62,568 bases of DNA, taken from the NCBI GenBank assembly GCA_902584365.1, contig CACHZG010000005.1, positions 1 through 62,568 of the forward strand. The letters are read 5' to 3'. Both the position numbers and the translations under genes were made by a program. The stretch comes from an uncultured Pelagibacteraceae bacterium (lineage in GTDB: Bacteria > Pseudomonadota > Alphaproteobacteria > Pelagibacterales > Pelagibacteraceae). The notes beneath the pieces were generated by a model. The model saw only the letters and a list, made by a program, of their open reading frames with translations. It made no database searches and had not been told where the DNA came from. Positions 18,689-31,988 of the stretch are shown here, piece after piece. The first letter of the stretch is position 1. The number at the start of each line of letters is the position of its first letter.

Positions 18689-19572
18689 GTACAACAGATA
18701 ATTTAAACCAGAACATAAAAAAAAATGTATTATTGTCACAATACAATTGGTTTAATTTAGGCGGCCCAGCTGAGTTATTTTTTAAACCTAAAGACAAAAA
18801 AGAATTAGTTGATATACTTAGATATTCAAAAGATAAAAATCTCAAAATTAACGTTATTGGCGCTGGGTCAAATACATTGATAAGAGATAAAGGAATAAAA
18901 GGACTTACAATTAAATTAGGAAAAAGCTTTTCTCAAATAAAATTATTAGACAACGAAACTATCGAGGTCGGAGCATCTGCACTAGATAAAAAATTAGCTT
19001 ATTATGCTCAAGAAAATTTAATATCAGGATTTGAGTTTTTGTCATGTATACCCGGTTCATTAGGAGGAGCCGTGATAATGAATAGTGGATGCTACGGTGA
19101 AGATATTTCTAAAGTGTTTTTGTCTTTAAGAGCTATTAATTTTAATGGCGAAGAAGTAGAAATTAAAAAAGAAAACATTAAATTTTTTTACCGAAAAACA
19201 AATCTTCCAAATGATTTAATTATTACATCAGTAGTGCTTAAGGGAAAACAATCAACAAAAAATTATATAGATACGAAACAATCACAAATGATTGAAACGA
19301 AGAAAAGATCGCAACCGTCTAACGTAAAAACTTGCGGGAGCACATTTAAAAATCCAGAGGGAGAGAAAGCATGGGAATTAATAAAGAGATCTCATTGTGA
19401 AAATTTATCAGTAGGAGATGCAAAAATATCAAAAAAACACTCCAATTTCTTTATAAATAATGGCAAAGCCACTTCTAAACAAATCGAGTCTCTGATTACC
19501 AAAGTAAGAGATAAAGTTTTAAAAAAAACAGGAATAGATCTTGAGCTAGAAATAAAAATAGTTGGTGACTGA
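18685..19572 (+). CDS. murB: UDP-N-acetylenolpyruvylglucosamine reductase MurB
   Basis: MurB is the FAD- and NADPH-dependent reductase that makes UDP-MurNAc. The 295-aa protein (type II size) has NWFNLGGPAELFFKP, the FAD-binding GAGSNTLIRDKG, CIPGSLGGAVIMNSGCYG, the YRKTNLP segment with the substrate Tyr/Arg, CGSTFKNPEG with the proton-donor Ser, and HSNFFINNGKATS. Overlaps murC by four bases and is followed one base later by the ddl ATG. Confidence 0.97.
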   Translation: MSTTDNLNQNIKKNVLLSQYNWFNLGGPAELFFKPKDKKELVDILRYSKDKNLKINVIGAGSNTLIRDKGIKGLTIKLGKSFSQIKLLDNETIEVGASALDKKLAYYAQENLISGFEFLSCIPGSLGGAVIMNSGCYGEDISKVFLSLRAINFNGEEVEIKKENIKFFYRKTNLPNDLIITSVVLKGKQSTKNYIDTKQSQMIETKKRSQPSNVKTCGSTFKNPEGEKAWELIKRSHCENLSVGDAKISKKHSNFFINNGKATSKQIESLITKVRDKVLKKTGIDLELEIKIVGD

Positions 19573-19573
19573 C

Positions 19574-20500
19574 ATGAAAAAAAAAATTTTAGTTGTTATG
19601 GGCGGGACTTCAAAAGAAAGAGAAATCAGTAAAAAGAGTGGATATGCGTGCATCAAAGCTTTAAAAGAGCTAGGTTGTAAAGTAAAAATTTTCGATCCTA
19701 AAAAAAAAAAATTAAACAAAATTATAAAATATAAAAATCATATAATATTTAATGCTTTACATGGTAAAGGAGGTGAAGATGGTATAGCACAAAGTTATTT
19801 TGAATTTTTTAATATTCCATATACGCATTCAGGAATTATTTCTTCAATTAATGCCATGGACAAACTTATTTCAAAGAAAATTTTTTTAAATAATAAAATT
19901 TTAACACCTAAATATTTTGATATAAGTCAAAATGAATATAATGATATTTTTCTATTGCAATCTATAAAAAAAAAACATTTCAAGTTTCCTATTGTAGCTA
20001 AACCAATTAACGAAGGATCTAGTATTGGTGTAAAAATAATAAAAAATATAAAAGATTTAAAATTTGAAGTAAAAAATTTATTAAAAAAGTATCAACACAT
20101 TATAATTGAGGAGTTTATACCAGGACAGGAAATTCAAGTAGCAGTGTTAAATAATAAAGCTTTAGGCGCTATTGAGCTGAAACCTAAAAGAAAGTTTTAT
20201 GATTATAAAGCGAAGTATAATAAGTCTGCAAAAACGCAACATATTATGCCAGCTGATATTGATAAGAAAAGCTATTTAGAAGTTTGTAAAATTGCTGAAC
20301 GAGTTCATAAAATAATGAAATGTAGGGGTGTTACTAGATCAGATTTTAAATATCACAATGGGAAATTTTTTATTCTAGAATTAAATACTCAGCCTGGAAT
20401 GACTAATCTATCTTTAGTCCCTGAGATAGCTAGATATAAAAAAATATCTTTTAAAAATTTAATTAAGAATATCGTTCTTGATGCTGACGTAAATAAATGA
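19574..20500 (+). CDS. ddl: D-alanine--D-alanine ligase
   Basis: Ddl joins two D-alanines for use by the MurF half of the fusion upstream. The 308-aa ATP-grasp protein has GGTSKEREISKKSG (residues about 8-21), NALHGKGGEDG, the FPIVAKPINEGSSIGVKI lid segment, IIEEFIPGQEI, GVTRSDFKY and the metal-binding LELNTQPGMT near the C-terminus. ATG 19574 is preferred to the in-frame TTG at 19562, which lies inside murB and adds only four residues. Overlaps ftsQ by four bases. Confidence 0.96.
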   Translation: MKKKILVVMGGTSKEREISKKSGYACIKALKELGCKVKIFDPKKKKLNKIIKYKNHIIFNALHGKGGEDGIAQSYFEFFNIPYTHSGIISSINAMDKLISKKIFLNNKILTPKYFDISQNEYNDIFLLQSIKKKHFKFPIVAKPINEGSSIGVKIIKNIKDLKFEVKNLLKKYQHIIIEEFIPGQEIQVAVLNNKALGAIELKPKRKFYDYKAKYNKSAKTQHIMPADIDKKSYLEVCKIAERVHKIMKCRGVTRSDFKYHNGKFFILELNTQPGMTNLSLVPEIARYKKISFKNLIKNIVLDADVNK

Positions 20501-21159
20501 GAATTAAAAAAAATTATCTTATTTTTTTTCTAATATTTATAATTTTTTCAACTTACTCACCAAAAAAATCATTTGAATATGATTTTTTTTCTATTGATGA
20601 GATAATTTTACTTAAAAACGAAAGTAATAATCTTAACATTCTTGATAGTGAATTTAAATTTATAAAAGGAAAAAGTATTATAACAATATCTCAAGCAGAT
20701 TTTAAAAATATAATTGAGAAGTACCCTTTAATTAAAGAAATTAAAATTAAAAAAGTTTATCCAAACAAAATTAAGGTAAACATTGAAATAAAAAAAATTC
20801 TAGGAATTTTGTTAGATAAAAAAGAAAAAAAACTAATTACATCAGACAATGAAATTTTGTATTTTAAAAAAAAATATATGTTTAAAAATCTACCTTACAT
20901 ATATGGAGGAGCGCAAAATTTTTATGAACTATATAGATTATTAAAAGAAATAAAATTTCCTATTCATGAAATTAAAACTTACTATTATTTTGATATAAAT
21001 AGATGGGATTTAAAATTACAAAATGATAAGATTATAAAATTACCGAATGAAAATATTAAAAAAAGCTTACTAAATTTTATGGAAAATTATGAGCTAAGTA
21101 CTTTCGGTAAATTTAAAATTTTTGATTATAGGATCAAAGATGAACTTATACTGAAATGA
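20497..21159 (+). CDS. ftsQ: Cell division protein FtsQ
   Basis: The 220-aa bitopic protein has an N-terminal transmembrane segment (about residues 5-19). A POTRA-like module follows with FSIDEIILLKNESN, a segment near 68-90 with IIEKYPLIKEIKIKKVYPNKIKV, and a C-terminal beta domain (INRWDLKLQNDKIIKLP). FtsQ links the early ring with FtsL and FtsB. It is shorter than most alphaproteobacterial FtsQ proteins and has a very short cytoplasmic tail. Placement between ddl and ftsA is canonical and supports the call. Confidence 0.88.
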   Translation: MRIKKNYLIFFLIFIIFSTYSPKKSFEYDFFSIDEIILLKNESNNLNILDSEFKFIKGKSIITISQADFKNIIEKYPLIKEIKIKKVYPNKIKVNIEIKKILGILLDKKEKKLITSDNEILYFKKKYMFKNLPYIYGGAQNFYELYRLLKEIKFPIHEIKTYYYFDINRWDLKLQNDKIIKLPNENIKKSLLNFMENYELSTFGKFKIFDYRIKDELILK

Positions 21160-22352
21160 CTTCAAAGAAATTATTTATAGAACTAAAAAATAAAAATATT
21201 ATATTTCAGGCTATTGAATTTGATAAAAATAATAATTACAAAGTTTTAGATGAAATAAATACTGCATCTTTAGGTTTGGAAAACGGAAATATTGTTGATC
21301 TAGAAGAATGTGCCTCGACTGTTCAAGATTGTCTATTTAAGATTGAGAAAAAATTAGATTATACTTTTAATAATGTTAATTTAATTATTAATAATCAAGA
21401 TGCAGAAATAATAAATCTAAATAACTCAAAAAAATTACATGGCGATCAATTAACTAAAGAGGATATTTCTTACATTATTAATAATGCGCAAAAACAAATA
21501 ATTGACAATAGTCCTAACAAAGAAATTATTCATCTTTTTAATACTTCATTTTTCTTAGACGGAGAGGAAAAAAGAAAATTACCTCTTGGACTGGCAGGAG
21601 ATTTTTACACTCATCAATTAACATTTTTTTTAATAAAAAAAAATAATCTTAAAAACCTTAAAATTTTGTTTGGTAAGTGTAATTTAATTATACAAAGGAT
21701 CATAGACAGTAATTTTCTTTTTAATATGAATGTTTATAATCTAAATTCTTCAATAAATTTTTTTTGTATAGATCTGGGAAAAGAAAAAAGTAGTCTAACT
21801 CTTTTCTATAATGGTTCTTTTTGTTTTCTAGAAAATTTTAATTTTGGTACAAATATTATTAAAAAAGATGTTTCAAAACTTTGCTCTATAGAATTAGACA
21901 TTATTGATAAAATTATATCTGAGATTAATTTTGAAAAAGAATTTAGTGAAGAATTGATAGATAAAAAGTATTTTTATGACAAACCTTACAGAAAGATATC
22001 AATTTCATATATCAAAGAGATCATGTTAGCTAGATTAAATGAACTTTTAGATATAATTTTTATTAAAAATATAAATATTAAAAATCTAAAAATAAACATA
22101 GAGAATTGCTTTATTTTCATAGAAGATCAAAACATTAACGTCAACTTAAGACAAAATTTGTTTGACTATCTGATTGAGAAGGAAAAAATGAAAAAATTTT
22201 TGATTAAAGAAATGACCCAAAATGATGAATACTTAAAATGCAATCTAGCAGCTAAATTAATTAATGATGGTTGGCAAAATGAAGTTTTACCATTGATACA
22301 ACCTAAAAAGTCTCTAATTTCTAGAGTTTTTATAAGTTTATTCGGTGATTGA
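21156..22352 (+). CDS. ftsA: FtsA-like cell division protein, divergent, ATP motifs degraded
   Basis: FtsA normally is an actin-like ATPase that tethers FtsZ to the membrane. This 398-aa protein has the right size and position (after ftsQ, before lpxC). It has a plausible C-terminal amphipathic helix (KKSLISRVFISLFGD) and LAGDFYTHQLTFFLI, resembling the FtsA 1C-domain entry. The usual phosphate-1 motif (DIGTSK type) is replaced by FIELKNKNIIFQAIEF. The phosphate-2 motif (DIGGGTTD type) is replaced by CIDLGKEKSSLTLF. The adenosine motif (GGGA type) is not seen near the end. It probably keeps the tether role without normal nucleotide binding. Assignment relies partly on context. Confidence 0.75.
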   Translation: MTSKKLFIELKNKNIIFQAIEFDKNNNYKVLDEINTASLGLENGNIVDLEECASTVQDCLFKIEKKLDYTFNNVNLIINNQDAEIINLNNSKKLHGDQLTKEDISYIINNAQKQIIDNSPNKEIIHLFNTSFFLDGEEKRKLPLGLAGDFYTHQLTFFLIKKNNLKNLKILFGKCNLIIQRIIDSNFLFNMNVYNLNSSINFFCIDLGKEKSSLTLFYNGSFCFLENFNFGTNIIKKDVSKLCSIELDIIDKIISEINFEKEFSEELIDKKYFYDKPYRKISISYIKEIMLARLNELLDIIFIKNINIKNLKINIENCFIFIEDQNINVNLRQNLFDYLIEKEKMKKFLIKEMTQNDEYLKCNLAAKLINDGWQNEVLPLIQPKKSLISRVFISLFGD

Positions 22353-22427
22353 GCAAGCTTGGATTTTGTTTTTTTTTGAAACATTAGTTGTTTATAAATA
22401 AGTCAACATTTTTTGTATATCTGCTCT

Positions 22428-23354
22428 ATGAATAATAATTTTCAGAAAACTCTTAAACAAAAAACAAGTTTTGAAGGTATAGGATTACATACTGGTAAAG
22501 TTGCTAAAGTTTCACTAAATCCAGCTCCTGAAAACTCAGGTATAGTTTTTAAAAGAACTGATATAAAAAAAAATAACATCATAAAAGCAAATTATGAAAA
22601 TATTTCTTCAACAAATTTGTGTACAGTTCTAAAAAATGAAAATAATTCAAGCATATCAACAGTAGAACATTTAGTTGCTGCATTTTATATAACAGGAATT
22701 GATAATGTTCTGGTAGAAGTTGACAACGCAGAGATACCAATAATGGATGGTTCTTCAAAAGATTTTATAAAAATTATAAATAATGCAGGTATTGAAGAAC
22801 AATCTAAAAAAAGAAAATATGTAAAAGTTTTAAAAGAGATTGAAATTAATGAGGGGAATAAACATATAAATTTATCGTCAGACTCTAAAAGCCTAAGAGT
22901 TGATTATGAGCTTGACTATGAAAATAAATTAATTTCAAATCAAAGAAACAAAATTAATTTTTTATCTGATAACCTTAAGGATATTTATACATCTAGAACC
23001 TTTTGTCTCTATAAAGATATCGAAAAAATTAAAAAAGCCGGTTTAGCAAAAGGTGGATCCTTAGATAATGCAATAGTAGTTGATGAAGATAAAATAATAA
23101 ATGAAAATGGATTAAGAAATGAAAAAGAATTTGTTAATCACAAGATTCTTGATCTTGCAGGCGATTTATTTTTAGCAGGTTATAGAATTGTAGGTAATGT
23201 TAAAACTAAACATGGTGGCCATGAACTAAATAAGAAATGCTTAGACTTATTATTCTCAGATAAGAATAATTATGAGATATCAGAAATGAGTCAGCCTAAA
23301 ATAAGAAAAGAAAATTTCGTTATTACATCGGAAAAAATCGCAGCTACTGCATAA
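22428..23354 (+). CDS. lpxC: UDP-3-O-acyl-N-acetylglucosamine deacetylase LpxC
   Basis: LpxC is the zinc deacetylase that commits precursor to lipid A, so this cell makes lipopolysaccharide. The 308-aa protein shows FEGIGLHTGK, the zinc-binding STVEHLVAAFY near residue 77, MDGSSKDFI, SRTFCLYKDIEKIKKAGLAKGGSLDNAIV, EFVNHKILDLAGDLFLAG and the catalytic HGGHELN. ATG 22428 gives the usual N-terminus; the upstream TTG at 22413 would add five unlikely residues. It follows ftsA by 75 bases, where ftsZ stands in most relatives. Confidence 0.97.
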   Translation: MNNNFQKTLKQKTSFEGIGLHTGKVAKVSLNPAPENSGIVFKRTDIKKNNIIKANYENISSTNLCTVLKNENNSSISTVEHLVAAFYITGIDNVLVEVDNAEIPIMDGSSKDFIKIINNAGIEEQSKKRKYVKVLKEIEINEGNKHINLSSDSKSLRVDYELDYENKLISNQRNKINFLSDNLKDIYTSRTFCLYKDIEKIKKAGLAKGGSLDNAIVVDEDKIINENGLRNEKEFVNHKILDLAGDLFLAGYRIVGNVKTKHGGHELNKKCLDLLFSDKNNYEISEMSQPKIRKENFVITSEKIAATA

Positions 23355-23402
23355 TAGTCATTTAAATTTACCTTATCTCACATATTTGGTATAGAAGAAT
23401 TC

Positions 23403-27968
<4,566 letters not shown>

Positions 27969-27981
<13 letters not shown>

Positions 27982-30017
27982 TTAAGAATCTTTTTACTCT
28001 TATATCTCTCCCATCCAGGGCTTCTATATTCATTCTCTTGCTCTATAAAAAGATCTTGATTAATATCAAATTCTTCAAAACTATTATTTTCTAAACTTTC
28101 ATTTTTTTCAATATTTTTTTCTGGTAATTCATTAACAAACCTTGATGGCAAAGAGTCCATCCAATCACCTTGAAAAGATCTTTTAATAGCGAAAGAAACA
28201 AAGGATTCTTTTTTTGCTCGAGTTATAGCTACATATGCTAATCTTCTCTCTTCCTCGAGTGCAAAATCACCTTTTTCTTCTAATGATTTTTGATGCGGAA
28301 ACAATCCTTCCTCCCAACCCGGTAAAAAAGTCACATCAAACTCAAGACCTTTAGCTGCATGCATTGTCATCAAATTAATTTTTTCCCCATCCCAATCTTG
28401 ATCGACTGAGGTTGCTAAAGCTACATGTTCCAAAAATGCATTTAAATTCTCGTAATCTCTCATAGCTCGAATAAGTTCCTTTAAGTTTTCTAATCTATTT
28501 TCATTTTCTAAATCTTTTTTATTTTTTAAAACTAGCGAATAACCAGATTCGTCTAGAATTAATTTCAAAAGATCGTAGTGTTTTATTTCTTTAGACTCTC
28601 TTCTCCATTTATGGATTAAGTTAATGAAAGAGCTTATATTTTTTTTAATCTTAGGTTTGAAACCATTTAATTCAATTATTTTTAAAATTGAATCTTCTAG
28701 GCATAATTTATGTTTATTAGAAAATTGATAAATTTGATTTATCGTACTATTACCAATTCCTTTCTTTGGCGCTGAAAGCACTCTTTCTAAAGCTAAATCA
28801 TCAAACTTTTGATTTACTATTCTTAAATAACATACAGCATCTTTTACTTCTGCTCTTTCATAAAATTTAATTCCTCCTAAAACTCTATAATTTATTCCAA
28901 CTTTTAAGAATCTTTCTTCAAATTCTCTTGTTTGGTAAATTGCCCTTAAGAGAATAGAAATGTTATTAAATGAATATTTTTTTTTAAGTTTCTTTTCTAT
29001 AATATCTGCTACACCCTCTGCTTCTTCTCTACCAGTTCTATAACAATTTAATTTTACTAGTTCACCATCTTCACTTTCTGACCATAATTTTTTTCCAACA
29101 CGATTTTCATTGTTGGAAATTAATCCTGAAGCAGTTTCTAAAATATTTTTTGTTGACCTGTAATTTTGTTCTAATTTATATATTTTACAAGTAGGGTAAA
29201 TTTTATCAAAAGTAAGGAAATTTTTAATTTCAGCTCCTCTCCAACTATAAATTGACTGATCATCATCACCCACACAACAAATATTTTCATTTTTGTTTAC
29301 TAAAAGATTTAACCATTTATTTTGAATAAAATTGGTATCCTGAAATTCATCCACTAAAATATATTTAAAATTATTATTATAAATCTTCCTAATCGAGTTA
29401 TCATTTTCGAATAACTTTACACAAAAAAGGATTAAATCTCCGAAGTCAAAAGCATTCAAATCTTTTATTTTATTTTGATAAACATGATAAATTTTTTTTA
29501 TAGTATTTTCTAATGATTTTGATTTATCTAATTTCACATCATCTGGAAGCAGGCCTCTATTTTTCCATCTATCAATAAAAGAAATTACAAACTGAGGAGA
29601 AACTTTTTTTAAATCTATATTTTCAGACTCTAATATTTTTTTTAAAAGTTTTTTCTGATCATCGGTATCAAGAATAGTAAAATTACTCTTATATCCAAGA
29701 GCCTCTGCATGACGTCTTAAAATTTTCACACTTATCGAATGAAATGTTCCGAGCCATGGCAAAGAATTAGAGCTATTCTTAAGGTTGTTTATAATTCTAT
29801 TTTGCATTTCTCTTGCAGCTTTATTTGTAAAAGTGACACAAAGAATTTGATTAGACCAAGCTTTTTTTTCACTTATTATATACGCAAGTTTTGTAGTTAA
29901 AACCTTGGTTTTCCCTGACCCAGCCCCAGCAACAATCAAGCTCGGACCTTCTGTATCAATTACAGCCTCTCTTTGATTTTGGTTCAATCCTGCTAATAAT
30001 TTATCAATTGATCTCAT
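27969..30017 (-). CDS. uvrD: UvrD/PcrA-type superfamily 1 DNA helicase
   Basis: The 682-aa 3'-5' helicase has all SF1 motifs: Q-motif LNQNQREAV, Walker A AGAGSGKT near residues 31-38, TFTNKAAREM, VDEFQDTN, GDDDQSIYSWRGA, LEQNYRST, LMTMHAAKGLEFD and AYVAITRAKK. It acts in nucleotide-excision and mismatch repair and in clearing stalled forks. It is shorter than E. coli UvrD (720 aa) mostly in the C-terminal tail, which is acidic and ends SPGWERYKSKKILKWKK. Named UvrD by family; PcrA or Rep are equivalent alternatives. Confidence 0.93.
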
Positions 30018-30083
30018 ATTTAATAAAAGTAATTTATATCACTTAAAAAATAAAAAAAAATGGAATTTAAGTTTTATATAAAT

Positions 30084-31472
30084 CTATTTTGGTTTAGTCA
30101 TTGAAATCGGGTTCATAATCTTTTTAAAACCCTTCTCGTCTAATACACCAGCTTTTATTATCTCATATTTTAGAGAGGTACCATTTTTATGTGCTAATTT
30201 TGCTATTTTAGCCGCTTGATCGTATCCTAGAGTTGGTGCTAATGCAGTGACATTCATTAAAGAATTATCTAACAAATACTTAATTCTTTTTTTGTTAGCT
30301 TTAATTCCTTTAACGCAGAATAAAGCGAAATTTTTTGCAGAGTCTGCCATTATTTCAATTGATTGAAGAATGTTGTGAATTATAAGAGGTTTAAAAACAT
30401 TTAGTTCAAAATGGCCATGTGAACCTGCCATAGTAATACCATTATGATTACCAATTACTTTAACACATACCATAGTAACAGCCTCTGACTGTGTTGGGTT
30501 TACTTTTCCGGGCATAATTGAGGAACCCGGTTCATTCGAAGGTAATATTAATTCTCCGTAACCAGCCCTTGGCCCAGATCCTAAAAATCTTATATCATTA
30601 GCTATTTTCATTAAACAAACTGCTGCAGTATTCATTGTACCGGAAAAATTAACTATGGAGTCATGAGCTGCTAAGGCTGAAAATTTATTTGAAGCGTTTT
30701 TAAAAGGCAATTTTGTTATTTTAGAAATTTCTTTAACAACTTTTCTGTCAAAATTTTTTCTAGTATTTAACCCTGTTCCTACAGCGGTACCACCTTGTGC
30801 AAGATAATAAATTTCTTTAAGTGCATTTTCAATTCTCTCAATGCATTTTTTTAGCTGATCATGATATCCTGAAAATTCTTGACCTAAGGTAATTGGAGTG
30901 GCGTCTTGCAAATGAGTCCTACCAACTTTTACTATATTTTTGAATTCCTTAACCTTTTTGGCAATTTCTTTTTCAAGTAGTTTGAGAGAGGGTAATAATT
31001 TTTGTTTGGTTTTTAATGCTATTGAAATATGCATAGCAGTAGGGAATACGTCGTTTGTTGATTGAGATTTATTTACATGATCATTGGGATGAATAGGTTT
31101 TTTTGTTCCCATTTTACCTCCCATCATCTGAATAGCTCTATTTGCGATAACCTCATTAACATTCATATTTGTTTGTGTACCCGAACCAGTTTGCCAAACT
31201 TTTAGAGGAAAATGTATATCATGCTTACCTTTGATAACCTCGTCAGCAGCTTTAACGATATATCTACTTAATTTTTTATCCAGATCATTATTTCTAGCAT
31301 TTACTATTGAAGCGGCCTTTTTTACGATTGCGATTGAGTGAATAACTATGGGTCTAACCTTAAAGTCACCAATATTAAAATATTTATTTGATCTCTCAGT
31401 GCTTGCTCCCCAATACTTATCACCAGGCACCTTTATTTTTCCAATGCTGTCGAATTCTATTCTGTATTTCAT
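30084..31472 (-). CDS. fumC: Class II fumarate hydratase
   Basis: FumC interconverts fumarate and malate in the TCA cycle and needs no iron-sulfur cluster. The protein (462 aa from ATG 31472) has [18 protein letters not shown], the B-site [14 protein letters not shown], the catalytic His segment [12 protein letters not shown] preceded by GRTHLQDA, and the superfamily signature [16 protein letters not shown]. An upstream GTG at 31496 would add eight residues; it overlaps TATTATA-like promoter sequence and is less likely. Divergent from the MazG-like gene. Confidence 0.97.
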   Translation of the reverse strand: MKYRIEFDSIGKIKVPGDKYWGASTERSNKYFNIGDFKVRPIVIHSIAIVKKAASIVNARNNDLDKKLSRYIVKAADEVIKGKHDIHFPLKVWQTGSGTQTNMNVNEVIANRAIQMMGGKMGTKKPIHPNDHVNKSQSTNDVFPTAMHISIALKTKQKLLPSLKLLEKEIAKKVKEFKNIVKVGRTHLQDATPITLGQEFSGYHDQLKKCIERIENALKEIYYLAQGGTAVGTGLNTRKNFDRKVVKEISKITKLPFKNASNKFSALAAHDSIVNFSGTMNTAAVCLMKIANDIRFLGSGPRAGYGELILPSNEPGSSIMPGKVNPTQSEAVTMVCVKVIGNHNGITMAGSHGHFELNVFKPLIIHNILQSIEIMADSAKNFALFCVKGIKANKKRIKYLLDNSLMNVTALAPTLGYDQAAKIAKLAHKNGTSLKYEIIKAGVLDEKGFKKIMNPISMTKPK

Positions 31473-31532
31473 TAGTGATTCTTTGCTATAATACACTTTT
31501 ATTAGTTAATTTTAAATTATAAAGGATGCGTT

Positions 31533-31904
31533 ATGACAAACTTTGAAAAGGTTAAAAAATTCATGCAAACCTTTGGTCAAGAGATAAAAGAAAATGCTGA
31601 ATTTCCCTCAGAAAGAATAACAAAACTTAGAACTGACTTGATCGATGAAGAACTTAGTGAGCTTCGGATCGCGATTAAAAATAAAAATATCAGAGAAGTT
31701 GCAGATGCTTTGACTGATATATTATATGTTACTTATGGAGCAGGACACTCCTTTGGAATTAATCTAGATGATTGCTTTAATGAGGTACAGAGATCGAATA
31801 TGAGTAAATTAGGATCTGATGGTAAACCAATTTATAATGAAAGCGGCAAGGTAATGAAAGGACCCAACTATTTTAAACCTGACCTAAGCAAATTTGTTGC
31901 GTAA
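31533..31904 (+). CDS. MazG-like / all-alpha NTP pyrophosphohydrolase
   Basis: The 123-aa protein has the all-alpha NTP-PPase layout. DLIDEELSELRIAI provides the first acidic helix (ExxE pattern), EVADALTDILYVTYGAG the second (ExxD), and there is a following FNEVQRSNMSKL helix. The tail carries DGKPIYNESGKVMKGPNYFKPDLSKFV, typical of a MazG-like subgroup. Such enzymes hydrolyse nucleotide triphosphates to monophosphates and may sanitise the pool. The substrate cannot be told from sequence. It is monocistronic or joined to a 26-aa ORF three bases downstream. Confidence 0.85.
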   Translation: MTNFEKVKKFMQTFGQEIKENAEFPSERITKLRTDLIDEELSELRIAIKNKNIREVADALTDILYVTYGAGHSFGINLDDCFNEVQRSNMSKLGSDGKPIYNESGKVMKGPNYFKPDLSKFVA

Positions 31905-31907
31905 TTT

Positions 31908-31988
31908 ATGAGAGAAAATTTTTATTGGATTTTAATAGGAATTAGTCTTGGGTTATTATTTTATCTTGGAGATAAATATATTTTTTAA
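31908..31988 (+). CDS. Possible 26-aa single-span membrane peptide
   Basis: A short ORF begins three bases after the MazG-like stop and encodes 26 residues. Nearly all of it forms one hydrophobic helix (FYWILIGISLGLLFYLGD), with a charged start (MREN) and end (KYIF). Its stop overlaps the end of the convergent gene by four bases. The tight spacing and clean helix suggest a real product. There is no Shine-Dalgarno and no homology support, so this is tentative. Confidence 0.4.
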   Translation: MRENFYWILIGISLGLLFYLGDKYIF

